Positions 6,724-16,430 of a stretch of 56,007 bases of DNA are shown piece by piece. Under the pieces are notes generated by a model that saw only the letters and a list, made by a program, of their open reading frames with translations, made no database searches and had not been told where the DNA came from. A program made the position numbers and the translations under genes. Origin of the DNA: Amycolatopsis acididurans (GTDB taxonomy: Bacteria; Actinomycetota; Actinomycetes; Mycobacteriales; Pseudonocardiaceae); NCBI RefSeq assembly GCF_012328925.1, contig NZ_JAAXLS010000046.1, positions 1 to 56,007 of the forward strand, read 5' to 3'. Position 1 is the first letter of the stretch. Every line of letters starts with the position of its first letter.

Positions 6724-9680
6724 GACTGCATCGGCTTCAGGTGACGGCGTTCGGTCCCTACCGGGGACGCGAGGTCGTCGACTTCGACGTACTCGGTTCG
6801 GACGGGCTCTTTCTGTTGCACGGCGACACCGGGGCCGGCAAGACGACCCTGCTCGACGCCGTCGCGTTCGCACTGTTCGGGGTTGTACCGGGCGCGCGTG
6901 GCGAGGTGAAGCGGCTGCGCTGCGATTTCGCCGACGTCGAGCTACGGACGGAGGTCGCGCTGGAACTCACTGTCCAAGGGCAACGGATGCGCATCGTGCG
7001 CAACCCCGAGTACCAGCGACCGAAGCGGCGCGGTGAGGGAACCACGACACAGCAGGCCAAGGCTTCGCTGGCCTGGATCGGGCACGCCCCGGCGGGCCAG
7101 CCCACCGAGGGACTGACCCGCATCGACGAGGTCAGCCGGACGGTCCAGGGTCTGCTCGGGATGAACCACGAGCAGTTCTTCCAGGTCGTGTTGTTGCCGC
7201 AAGGTGATTTCGCGCGTTTTCTCCGTGCTGACACCGATGAGCGTGAACGCCTGCTGGAAAAGTTGTTCGGTACCAAGCGATTCGCCGACGTTGAACGCTG
7301 GTTCCGCGATGAGCGGGCCGAGCGCAGGCGGAAGCTGGAGGAGCATCTTCAGGAGCTGCGTGAATGGGTCGCGCGGTTCGCGCAGGTCGCTCGCGAGGAT
7401 CCGCCCGAGGAGGACGTGCCCGGATGGGTCGCCGCGGTTCGCGAGCAGTCGCGGCGGCTCGTCACCGAGGCCGAGGCCGGACAGACGCGGGCGAGGTCTG
7501 CGTTGGAGAAGGCCGAGGCCGAGCTGACCGAGTGGCGTGCTGCCGCGGAACGGATTCACCGCGTGCGCGTCGCGCACGACAAGCTGGCCGCGCTGGGGGA
7601 GCAAAAGCCGGAGCGCGAGATGTGGACGGCCGAGCTCGCGGCGGCCCGTCGCGCCGCCCCCGTGGCGAACGTTGCGGCGCAGGTGGATCGGTGTGCGGCG
7701 CAACTCGACGAAGCGCGGCAGGTGGAGCAGCGGCGTGTTCGGCAGCTTGCGTCCACGGGATACGCCGAGACCGAGGCAGACGTGGTGGAGCTGCGACGCC
7801 ACGCCGGGAAATTGCGGGAAGAAGCGGGTGCGCTGGCCGGTTTGATCGCCGAGGCCGAGCAACAACGCCGCGATGAACGGGAGATCGGCAGACTCCTCGA
7901 CACGGCGGAGGAAGCCAAGGCGCAGGCCGTCGTGTTGACCGAGAAGCTCGACGGCATCCCCGAGCGAATACAGGAGCTGCGCGAGCGTCATGACCAGGCC
8001 GCCGCCGCGGCGGTCAGGCTCGAGGAACTCCGCACCCGGGAAACCGAGCTGACCGCGGCCGTGCGTGACGCAGCCGGACTGCCCCGGGCCGAACGCGCGG
8101 TCGCCGACGCAGCCGAGACGGTGCGCGCTGTCACGGACCAGCACCAACAGGCCCGGGAGCGGCGGCTCGAACTCCGCGAGCGAAGGCTCGAGGGCATGGC
8201 GGCCGAATTGGCGGCCGAACTCGCGGACGGCTCGCCGTGCCCCGTGTGTGGGGCGGACGAGCACCCGTCGCCCGCGAGGGCGGCGGAAAGCCGTGTCGAC
8301 CAGGCTCAAGAGGAGGCCGCTGACGAGGCCGAGCGTCGAGCTGAACGTGCGCGCAAGAAGGCCGAAACGGCCAAGCACGAAGCGGAGACCGCGCTCGCCG
8401 CGCTGCGCGAACGCTTGCGAGGGCGCACCGCCGAAGCACTCGACGCCGAGTTCGCCGCGCTTCAACAGCAGGTGGCCGAGGTCGGCGCAGTGGCTCGGCA
8501 GAAGGCTCAGCTGGCCGGGCAGGCCCAGTCGGCCGAAGCCGAGATGAAGGCGCTGACCGGCAAGCTGCACGCGGCCGAGCAGGCGGTCACGGCGGCCGAG
8601 ACCCGACGGGTCGCCTTGGCCGAACAGATCGCGGAGCGGGCCCGCCGGCTCGACGAGGCTCGCGGCGAGCACCCCGATGTCGGAGCGCGCCGCGAGCATC
8701 TGACCAACGTCGTGCGCGCGCTCGACGCGATGGTCGAAGCCCGGACGGCTCGCGTGACCGCGGAAGAGCGCTTGGAGCAGCAGAACACCGACCTGCAAAG
8801 AGTCCTGAACCGCGCCGGCTTCTCCACCGTGGACGAGATGCGGTCGGCGGCCCGCTCCGATGAGAGGGTCGCACAGCTGGAAACCCGGCTCTCCGAAGCC
8901 GCTGCCGCTGAGGCCGCTGCTCGTGCGGTGCTCGCCGAACCCGAGCTGTTCGGGGTGGCACCGGACGACCGGGTCGATGTCGACACAGCCGTCGTCGCGG
9001 CGAGGAACGCGCGCGAGGCGGCCGAGACAGCGGTGGCCGCTTTCCGTTCGGCGAGCAGTCGCACATCCGACCTGGACACGCTGGCCGAGCGGCTTTTCGT
9101 GGCGAGCGAAGCACTCCGGCCGCTGGAGGATTCCTTCGCCGAACTGGACGCGCTCACCGATGTCGTCAACGGGCGGGGCCAGAACGCCCGCAAGATGTCG
9201 CTGCGGTCTTATGTTCTGGCAGCGCGGTTGGAAGAGGTCGCGGTCGCCGCCACAGCACGCCTGCGGATCATGAGCCAGGGCCGCTACTCGTTCGTCCACT
9301 CCGACGCCGCGGGGTCACGAGGCACCCGTGGCGGTCTCGGGCTCGACGTGCTCGACGACTACTCCGGCACGATCCGTCCGGCCAAGACGCTGTCCGGCGG
9401 CGAGTCGTTCCTGGCGTCGCTCGCCCTCGCGCTGGGGCTCGCCGACGTCGTCGCCGCTGAAACCGGTGGGGCTCTGCTGGACACGCTCTTCGTCGACGAG
9501 GGGTTCGGCACCCTCGACGCGGAGACCCTCGATGTCGTCATGAACGTCCTCGACGAGCTGCGGGCGGGAGGCCGGGTCGTCGGCCTGGTGTCCCATGTCG
9601 AGGAGCTGCGTCAGCGCATTCCAACTCGGCTGCGGGTGCGTAAGGCGCGGACCGGTTCGACCCTGGAGGTGCATATGTGA
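6720..9680 (+). CDS. sbcC: Exonuclease SbcCD subunit C (Rad50-like ATPase)
   Basis: The 986-residue SMC-type ATPase partner of SbcD. Walker A is GDTGAGKT at residues 35-42. A long Ala/Glu/Arg-rich coiled coil runs on both sides of a zinc hook CPVC (Cys507 and Cys510). The ABC signature LSGGES is at 891-896, and Walker B is LFVDEGFGTLD from about residue 923. The order and the central hook are exactly those expected for dimerising Rad50/SbcC. Translation is coupled to sbcD through a 4-bp overlap. The stop is followed two bases later by the convergent ogt stop. Confidence 0.95.
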   Translation: MRLHRLQVTAFGPYRGREVVDFDVLGSDGLFLLHGDTGAGKTTLLDAVAFALFGVVPGARGEVKRLRCDFADVELRTEVALELTVQGQRMRIVRNPEYQRPKRRGEGTTTQQAKASLAWIGHAPAGQPTEGLTRIDEVSRTVQGLLGMNHEQFFQVVLLPQGDFARFLRADTDERERLLEKLFGTKRFADVERWFRDERAERRRKLEEHLQELREWVARFAQVAREDPPEEDVPGWVAAVREQSRRLVTEAEAGQTRARSALEKAEAELTEWRAAAERIHRVRVAHDKLAALGEQKPEREMWTAELAAARRAAPVANVAAQVDRCAAQLDEARQVEQRRVRQLASTGYAETEADVVELRRHAGKLREEAGALAGLIAEAEQQRRDEREIGRLLDTAEEAKAQAVVLTEKLDGIPERIQELRERHDQAAAAAVRLEELRTRETELTAAVRDAAGLPRAERAVADAAETVRAVTDQHQQARERRLELRERRLEGMAAELAAELADGSPCPVCGADEHPSPARAAESRVDQAQEEAADEAERRAERARKKAETAKHEAETALAALRERLRGRTAEALDAEFAALQQQVAEVGAVARQKAQLAGQAQSAEAEMKALTGKLHAAEQAVTAAETRRVALAEQIAERARRLDEARGEHPDVGARREHLTNVVRALDAMVEARTARVTAEERLEQQNTDLQRVLNRAGFSTVDEMRSAARSDERVAQLETRLSEAAAAEAAARAVLAEPELFGVAPDDRVDVDTAVVAARNAREAAETAVAAFRSASSRTSDLDTLAERLFVASEALRPLEDSFAELDALTDVVNGRGQNARKMSLRSYVLAARLEEVAVAATARLRIMSQGRYSFVHSDAAGSRGTRGGLGLDVLDDYSGTIRPAKTLSGGESFLASLALALGLADVVAAETGGALLDTLFVDEGFGTLDAETLDVVMNVLDELRAGGRVVGLVSHVEELRQRIPTRLRVRKARTGSTLEVHM

Positions 9681-9682
9681 GA

Positions 9683-10204
9683 TCAGGACAATCCCGCGGT
9701 CCGCTCCGGTGATTCGTGGTCGAGCAGCCACCGCTTGACATCGACACCCCAGCGGAAGCCGCCCATGGCGCCGCCGATGCGGAACACTCGATGACAGGGC
9801 ACGAACAGGGCCGCCGCGTTGCGTGCGCACGCCGACGCGGCCGCGCGGACGGCTGCCGGACGCCCGGCGAGGGCGGCGTACTCGCTGTAGGTGACCGGTT
9901 TGCCCGCCGGGACGGTGCGCAGCACGTCCCACGCATGCTGGAGGAACTCGCCGGACCGCTGGCGGACGGGTATGTCGTCGATCGCCGTGAGGTCTCCTTC
10001 GTGGTAGCAGCGGACAGCGGTGGTCACGGCGCCGAGGTCCCGCTTCTCACGAAGTTCGGCAGGAACGAGGGACCGTGACATGACCGGCGTGAGATGCCCG
10101 AGGTCGTCGGTCCAGCCGGAAGCCAGGACCGCGCCGTCCGACGCGACGACGGCGGTGAACGGGCCGATGGGAGTGTCCATTGTGGACCAGTGTGCGATGC
10201 TCAT
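9683..10204 (-). CDS. ogt: Methylated-DNA--[protein]-cysteine S-methyltransferase
   Basis: A suicide repair protein that takes methyl from O6-methylguanine onto its own cysteine. The 173 residues hold the PCHRV active-site motif (acceptor Cys137) and the preceding helix-turn-helix segment PVTYSEYAALAGRPAAVRAA used to enter the minor groove. The ATG at 10204 has agggag about 7 bases upstream. The gene follows the ada-alkA fusion on the same strand with an 88-bp gap, so both are probably one alkylation-repair unit. The start region contains one of the dispersed gtccattgtggac palindromes (10175-10187). Confidence 0.92.
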   Translation of the reverse strand: MSIAHWSTMDTPIGPFTAVVASDGAVLASGWTDDLGHLTPVMSRSLVPAELREKRDLGAVTTAVRCYHEGDLTAIDDIPVRQRSGEFLQHAWDVLRTVPAGKPVTYSEYAALAGRPAAVRAAASACARNAAALFVPCHRVFRIGGAMGGFRWGVDVKRWLLDHESPERTAGLS

Positions 10205-10292
10205 GAGTGGTCTCCCTTGTGGAGGTCGTGGTGGGATCGGTTTTCGGCGGCGGCAGCCCAGGGCGACACGCGCAGGGTGTCGTCGGTGGTGG

Positions 10293-12005
10293 TCAAGCGC
10301 TGCGCCAGAGGTACATGCCGGCGTAGGACCGCCAAGGTCGCCACGCCTGTGAGTGGTCGGCCAGGTCGGTGATACCCACTGCCGACGACCCCTTGCGGAT
10401 CACGAGGTCGTCGGCGAGCAGTACGTCGGGGGCGCCGAGGACGCGCATGAGCACGTAGTCGGCGGTCCACGGACCGACACCAGGTAGTTCGAGCAGTTCG
10501 GCGCGCAGTTCGTCGGAATCCCGGCCGATGTGCACATCGACCTGGCCGGAAGCGAGTGCCTCGGCTGCTGCGCAAATCGCCTCGATCCGCCGCTTGGGTC
10601 CGCGCAGGACGTCACGCCCGCGTTCCGCAATCGCTTGCGGCGCCGGGAACAGGCGTAATGCGTGGCGTCCTGCCGTGTCGGCAGCTTGCGATGTGCCGTC
10701 CGGGGGAAGCTCGGACGATACTTCCGCGTCGTCCTCGGTGGACGTCCAGGGCACCGCGTCGCCGAGCGCCGCGGTGAGCCTGGCGGCCGCGGTGCGTGCC
10801 GCGGCGACCGACACCTGCTGCCCGAGCATCGCGCGCAGCAGCAGCTCGGGGCCGTCGACCGCACCTGGAACACGGATTCCTGGTGCCGCCGTGACCGCGG
10901 GCGCGAGCAGCGGGTCGCTGCCCAGCACGCGCATCACGGCTTGGGGGTCGGCGTCGAGGTCGAGCAGACGACGTGCCCTGGCAACGGCGCTGCCGAGATC
11001 GCGCACGTCGGAGAGCTGGACCTCGCAGCGAATGTGGTTGTCCTGCGGCACCAGCTCGATCGTCGCCGGGCCGTGCGGCAGTCGCAGGGTGCGGCCGTAG
11101 GTGCCGTTGGCGGTCCACTCGACGCCCGGTACCGCGCGGGCGCCGAGGAAGCCGAAGATGCCCGAAACGTCGAACGGCTCGCGATAGGGCAACCGGAGTG
11201 ACAACCGGGTACCGGCGGCCGGTGGAGCGTCGGCTGCGTCGCCTACCTGGGCGCCCGCGTCGTCGATGTGGCCGTACGCGGCATTGCCGGCTTCGGCGCC
11301 CGCGGCCGCGCGACGGGAGAGTGCCGCGTCGCCGACTCCGGCGCCAGGCGTCGCGACGCTGGTGACCGTGGTGCCGGCTCGTGCGCCTGCCGCGGCACGA
11401 CGGCGTGCCACGACGGCTGCCGCACGCAGCTGGGACGGAGTGCGGGCGAAGACCTCGCGGATCGTGTCGTTGAACTGGCGCACGCTGGCGAAGCCGGCAG
11501 CGAACGCGACATCCGCGAGAGGCAGGTCCGACAACTCGATCAGCAACCGCGCGGAATGTGCGCGGTGGGCGCGTGCCAGCGCGAGCGGGCCCGCGCCCAG
11601 CTCGGCCGCGAGCACCCGGCCGAGCTGCCGCTCCGAATAGCCGAGACGGCGCGCGAGCCCCGGTACACCCTCGCGTTCGACAATGCCGTCCGAAATGAGC
11701 CGCATGGCACGCGCCGCCAGGTCCGCCCGAAGGTTCCATTCGGGCGAGCCGGGTACCGCGTCCGGCAGACAGCGCCGGCACGCACGGAAGCCGCCGGCCT
11801 GCGCCGCGGCCGAGGTCGGGTAGAAGCGGACGTTGGTCGCTTTCGGGGTTTGAGCTGGGCAGGAGGGGCGGCAGTAGATGCCTGTGGTCCTCACCGCCAC
11901 GATGAACTGGCCGTCGAAGCGTGCGTCGCGCGAGGCCACCGCCCGGTAGCAGCGCTCCGCGTCGCGCCAGAGGGCCTGTCCGGCGGGGGTCGCTACAGCT
12001 GTCAT
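10293..12005 (-). CDS. Ada-AlkA fusion: Ada zinc domain, AraC HTH and 3-methyladenine glycosylase
   Basis: A 570-residue fusion. Residues 1-85 form an Ada N-terminal zinc domain with the four cysteines expected (Cys45, Cys49, Cys76, Cys79; TTGIYCRPSC and CRRCLP), where one Cys accepts methyl from phosphotriesters. An AraC-type helix-turn-helix follows (about 95-195, including GFASVRQFNDTIREVF). An Ala/Gly-rich linker of roughly 60 residues comes next. The C-terminal half is AlkA_N plus the HhH-GPD fold (LPGVGPWTADYVL from residue 507; catalytic Asp most likely Asp533 in LADDLVIRKG). It can sense alkylation, activate transcription and excise alkylated bases. This architecture is common in actinobacteria, where it replaces separate ada and alkA. 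The start is ATG at 12005. Confidence 0.9.
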   Translation of the reverse strand: MTAVATPAGQALWRDAERCYRAVASRDARFDGQFIVAVRTTGIYCRPSCPAQTPKATNVRFYPTSAAAQAGGFRACRRCLPDAVPGSPEWNLRADLAARAMRLISDGIVEREGVPGLARRLGYSERQLGRVLAAELGAGPLALARAHRAHSARLLIELSDLPLADVAFAAGFASVRQFNDTIREVFARTPSQLRAAAVVARRRAAAGARAGTTVTSVATPGAGVGDAALSRRAAAGAEAGNAAYGHIDDAGAQVGDAADAPPAAGTRLSLRLPYREPFDVSGIFGFLGARAVPGVEWTANGTYGRTLRLPHGPATIELVPQDNHIRCEVQLSDVRDLGSAVARARRLLDLDADPQAVMRVLGSDPLLAPAVTAAPGIRVPGAVDGPELLLRAMLGQQVSVAAARTAAARLTAALGDAVPWTSTEDDAEVSSELPPDGTSQAADTAGRHALRLFPAPQAIAERGRDVLRGPKRRIEAICAAAEALASGQVDVHIGRDSDELRAELLELPGVGPWTADYVLMRVLGAPDVLLADDLVIRKGSSAVGITDLADHSQAWRPWRSYAGMYLWRSA

Positions 12006-12381
12006 GCCTTCGATACTGCCAGCAGGTCAGAGGCTTGACTGGCGGAAAACCGACATGACGATCCGGCGCGCGTCGGCCGGTGCGTGGCCTGTTCGGCGGC
12101 CGTGGGCGAGATCGATTGTCATAAGGGCGTGGCTTCGACGCCGACGAGGGTTTCAACGTTGGTTGAGCCGGCTGTGTCTCTGTGGTCGCCTGGCCTGCCG
12201 ACGGGCGTCCCGGAGTTGGGTGCTGGGTGGGGCCGCGGCGCGTGACGAGGGTGACGAGGTGTGGCCGACGGGTGCTCAAGACGGGCGAATGCCCGGTCGT
12301 CGAGGCGCCGCGGGCTGCGCGACCTGCGCCGATGGGAGCGCCCGACCGGCGCCGTACCCACCGCACGTAGACTGTCGGCCC
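12006..12381. other. 376-bp divergent intergenic region, nothing supported
   Basis: This separates the divergent ada-alkA and ychF genes. No protein with a credible start or domain is visible on either strand, and I see no clear Ada box. The only readable element is the putative ychF -10 at its right end. Confidence 0.5.
12368..12381 (+). promoter_or_regulatory. -10 element of a probably leaderless ychF
   Basis: TAGACT at 12368-12373 sits 8 bases before the GTG at 12382, with no Shine-Dalgarno sequence between, suggesting that transcription starts at the start codon. Confidence 0.4.
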
Positions 12382-13464
<1,083 letters not shown>

Positions 13465-13492
13465 TCTGAGGCTGTTTAGCCTGTTCAGGGCG

Positions 13493-14749
13493 CTAAGCAG
13501 CCTCGTCGTTCGTCAGCGGTTCGTCAGAGCGACCCACAACGTCGGCAAACAACCGAGCAGACGCGAGCCGAGTGCGATCCTCCGCGCTCGGCCACAGATG
13601 CGCGTAGGTGTTGAGCGTGACCGTTGCGCTGGAGTGCCCGAGTGCGCGCTGAACGGTGACGACGTCGCAACCGGCGGCGATAAGCCCCGATGCAAAGAAG
13701 TGACGGAGGTCATGCAGCCGAAGTCTCGGACACCCCGCCGCCTCACGAGTCAGTCGCCACCAGTAACCCACGGTGTTCTGATGAGGTGGGTTGCCCCCAT
13801 CCCCCTCGAACACCCACCGGTCCGCGTCGCCAGTCGGCCGATAGGTTGCAACGTAGTCTTTGATCAGGGATACCAGTTGGTCGGAGGCGTGCACCACACG
13901 CTCCGAGCCGTACTTCGGGGCGCGTATCTCCACCCCACCGCCGCGCTCCCGCTGGACCTGGCGGGAGACGCGAACGCTGCCCTGCTCGAAGTCGATGTCC
14001 GAGACCCGCAGGGCTGCCGCCTCGCCAAGCCTCAGGCCCGCGAACGCACACAACGCGAGGAAGGGGCGAAACCTCGGGGCAGCAGCGCCGAGCAGGGCCG
14101 CAATCTGATTGGAGGTCGGTAGGACCAGCGCGGCGTCTGTACGGCGCGTACGAGGCAGCCGGACGCCATCCGTCGGGTCGGTAGCAATCAGACGATCCCG
14201 CACAGCGGCCCGAAACACTGCCCTGACATTGTTGAATCGCGTCTTGATCGTCCCGGCCGCAAGACCCCGCTCACGCCCGTCGCCTCGGTCGAGGGTCTGC
14301 AACCGCTTGATCCACGACTCGATGTGAGACCGCTGAATTCGGTTGATTGACAGGTTGATCGGCACGTGTCCGAACGTTGTGCAGCTGACGGCAAGGCGCA
14401 TAGCTCGCTCAGTGCCCCTTGTCCAGAGTTGCCGTTGCGACCAGCGATCGAAGTACGCGAGGAACGACACCTTGCCTGCTTGCGGATCTACGAACTGTCC
14501 CGTTACAACGGCGGCGAGCTGTTCATCTAACCACCGCTGCGCATCAAGAGCGGCCCCTGCGGGGCCGCTGATCCGGCCCTCATCGTGTCGAACCGCCAGA
14601 CGCGGGCATGCGGCTGGCGCCGGTCCCGCGTGGCGGTTCGACGAAGGCCGGGCGACCCCGCAGCCGACGCAGACGCGAAGAACGAACACAAGATGCCCTC
14701 GCCGGGCAGGCAGGCTCCAGGATGACCCGAGCCGGGCAGGAACCGGCAC
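13493..14749 (-). CDS. Tyrosine recombinase (phage-type integrase), N-terminus doubtful
   Basis: A site-specific recombinase of 418 residues as drawn. From about residue 70 it is a standard actinobacterial integrase: RWLDEQLAAVVTGQFVDPQA, an Int-SAM core-binding region, then the catalytic domain. The first catalytic Arg is in FAGLRLGEAAAL, the HDLRHFFASG box follows, and the nucleophile Tyr is in LNTYAHL. The first ~65 residues (from a GTG at 14749) are Pro/Arg/Cys-rich and do not resemble the usual arm-binding domain. They also contain a perfect hairpin (14549-14569). The 5' part has probably been lost or replaced, or the true start lies lower. At least one TTA codon is visible. The stop is 28 bp from attL. 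Confidence 0.85.
   Translation of the reverse strand: MPVPARLGSSWSLPARRGHLVFVLRVCVGCGVARPSSNRHAGPAPAACPRLAVRHDEGRISGPAGAALDAQRWLDEQLAAVVTGQFVDPQAGKVSFLAYFDRWSQRQLWTRGTERAMRLAVSCTTFGHVPINLSINRIQRSHIESWIKRLQTLDRGDGRERGLAAGTIKTRFNNVRAVFRAAVRDRLIATDPTDGVRLPRTRRTDAALVLPTSNQIAALLGAAAPRFRPFLALCAFAGLRLGEAAALRVSDIDFEQGSVRVSRQVQRERGGGVEIRAPKYGSERVVHASDQLVSLIKDYVATYRPTGDADRWVFEGDGGNPPHQNTVGYWWRLTREAAGCPRLRLHDLRHFFASGLIAAGCDVVTVQRALGHSSATVTLNTYAHLWPSAEDRTRLASARLFADVVGRSDEPLTNDEAA
13508..13527. repeat. Paired 9-bp repeats near attL (candidate arm-type sites)
   Basis: gttcgtcag at 13508-13516 and 13519-13527, direct, 11 bp apart, 44 bp from the attL core. A matching pair sits near attR. Arm-type sites of tyrosine integrases are often paired direct repeats of this size. 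They overlap the 3' end of the integrase coding sequence. Confidence 0.45.
14549..14569. repeat. Perfect 9-bp hairpin in integrase 5' region
   Basis: agcggcccc and ggggccgct are perfectly complementary around a 3-base loop (tgc). It looks like a terminator stem, which is odd inside a coding region, and supports the view that the first ~65 drawn codons of the integrase are not real. Confidence 0.6.
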
Positions 14750-14768
14750 GTTGGCAGGGTGGGCGCTT

Positions 14769-14910
14769 GGTGGTCATTCCGTCGCCTGATCTGATGACTA
14801 TCACACCGCGCCGGGACCGCAAGCCTGGCAACTTCGCCGGCGGATTCGCACGGAGGTTGCGGCCCCGGCGCGGCGTGGTCGAGACGCCATCAGGCGACGG
14901 GATGACTACC
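14769..14910. repeat. 142-bp imperfect inverted repeat between integrase and cargo gene
   Basis: Arms 14769-14822 and 14857-14910 are 54 bases each, align without gaps and match at 42 of 54 positions by hand count. The outer 22 bases match at 20 and the inner 21 at about 19, with a diverged centre. The loop is 34 bases. It occupies the non-coding space between the left-pointing integrase and the right-pointing cargo gene. Possible roles are a folded single-strand origin, a bidirectional regulatory structure or a small inverted-repeat insertion. Confidence 0.7.
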
Positions 14911-15026
14911 AAACAATTTGGCTAGGCGACCTCGACAACTCTTCCCATTTGTCCTTAGCCTGGATTTATCGCTCTATCAAGCATGGGGAGCACCAGCTAT
15001 TTTGATCAGTATGGGAGTGTTCGATC

Positions 15027-16430
15027 ATGACAGTCAGGCCCCTGTTTCAACATGAGAGGCGGAAATACGCAATATATTTACTCTCACTCCTAGTCAGCAC
15101 GCCTTTTTGGATACCACGACGAGTAGTTCGTATCCGGATGGTCGACCGGGAAACCATGCAAGTAGATGTCACACTAGACATTGACATTTATCAACACGAG
15201 TCTTTGGGTATTCGAAATCAAGAAGTAGAACAATTGCACGGAAATTATGTCAAGGATGTACTACGAGGAAGTTTGCCCTATCTTCTCATACCGCTAGGGC
15301 TGCGACAGAAAGACTTCCACACTTTTCACGTAACCGATTTTCGAGGAAACCACTTACCTCTTCTAACAAATGAGCAAGTTGAACCAATACGGCTCTTAAT
15401 GCAGGAGGAGCTGCGTTCCAATTACGACTTCATCATAAAAGAAAAGAGACAAATAGAGAAAGATCTCGAAAAGCCTCTTGCAATAATAGAGGCCCCGAAA
15501 GACTACACGCTACATCACGAATTGAGATATACCTACCATGGCCCGCTGGGACTGGAGAAAAAGCACTGGTGGTTAGCGCCTCGTTACGGCTGGAGGCCTA
15601 GCCTTTTTGTTTTCGACATGCTCCATGCAGGACGTGCGGCTAGTTATCATTTGGAAGTAGAGCTTCCTTCTTCAACGAAGGTGTACACAAGATATCTGAT
15701 ACCTGGAAAAAGTGACGATGGTGAGAAAATGGAGCTCACCGGGGGAAGTGCGGGCCCGATGCCTCCACATCAACAAACCTCAGACGTATTCGGATCCGCT
15801 ATCGAGCGCGAGTGGAAACCAGAACTCAGTGCGACTGTCTACCTGACCAATAAAACAAGTGCGACGAGAAGCAGCAAAACAAGTGCGACGAGAAGTCGGG
15901 AGCTGCACTTATGGGTAGGGATCGACCGAGGCGCTCTAGGTTACCCGATCGCTATAAGTACGTTTTCCGTATGCGTGTTGGTCTTGTCTGCATTTGTCGC
16001 CAGTGCGAATCACGTTGGCAATGCTGACTACGTGCAAGTAGTCGGGTCACTTCTTGCTGGGGTGGCTGGAACTCTTCTCGGCTACTCTTCAAAGCCCGGT
16101 GAACACTCAATAGCTAAGTGGATGTACTCACCTGCTAGAAAAAGCGTCAATTGGGCTGCCGGAGCATCGGCCGGTGGTGCGATATTAGTCGCAACATCGC
16201 TCACCGTTGGCGCTCACGTGATTTGGTACGTAAAGGCGTTGACCCTCTTATTCGCCTTTATTGTCACTGTCGCCGGCATAAACCTATTTCTGATCTACAT
16301 TTTCGCCGACGATAAACAAGCATTAAAATACATTCATAAAAGGTACAAGCTTAAGGAAGAAGGCCAACCAACGTCTAGTGTTGCCAATAAAGTGAAAAGT
16401 GAAGCCACGGTATTTCGGAAGGTCGGATAG
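15027..16430 (+). CDS. AT-rich orphan membrane protein, cargo of the element
   Basis: I do not recognise this 467-residue protein. Base use is unlike everything around it: one 60-base stretch (15181-15240) has only 22 G+C, and TTA leucine codons occur at residues 18 and 110. A hydrophobic segment at 14-29 is followed by a soluble region to about residue 303. That region contains an FHTFHVTDFRGNHLPLLTNE segment and a charged helix (about 123-150). Four hydrophobic spans follow at about 304-329, 335-352, 384-400 and 402-426, then a basic tail. A 24-base in-frame tandem duplication encodes two KTSATRS units (about residues 276-290). gggag lies 9 bases before the ATG. The layout suggests a large non-membrane domain coupled to a four-helix membrane module. 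Transfer from a lower-GC source is likely. A defence role is only a guess from its place in a mobile element. Confidence 0.8.
   Translation: MTVRPLFQHERRKYAIYLLSLLVSTPFWIPRRVVRIRMVDRETMQVDVTLDIDIYQHESLGIRNQEVEQLHGNYVKDVLRGSLPYLLIPLGLRQKDFHTFHVTDFRGNHLPLLTNEQVEPIRLLMQEELRSNYDFIIKEKRQIEKDLEKPLAIIEAPKDYTLHHELRYTYHGPLGLEKKHWWLAPRYGWRPSLFVFDMLHAGRAASYHLEVELPSSTKVYTRYLIPGKSDDGEKMELTGGSAGPMPPHQQTSDVFGSAIEREWKPELSATVYLTNKTSATRSSKTSATRSRELHLWVGIDRGALGYPIAISTFSVCVLVLSAFVASANHVGNADYVQVVGSLLAGVAGTLLGYSSKPGEHSIAKWMYSPARKSVNWAAGASAGGAILVATSLTVGAHVIWYVKALTLLFAFIVTVAGINLFLIYIFADDKQALKYIHKRYKLKEEGQPTSSVANKVKSEATVFRKVG
15852..15895 (+). repeat. 24-bp period tandem duplication within the orphan gene
   Basis: The 20-mer aaaacaagtgcgacgagaag is identical at 15852-15871 and 15876-15895. 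The 24-base period keeps the frame and repeats the peptide KTSATRS just before the membrane module. Confidence 0.85.
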
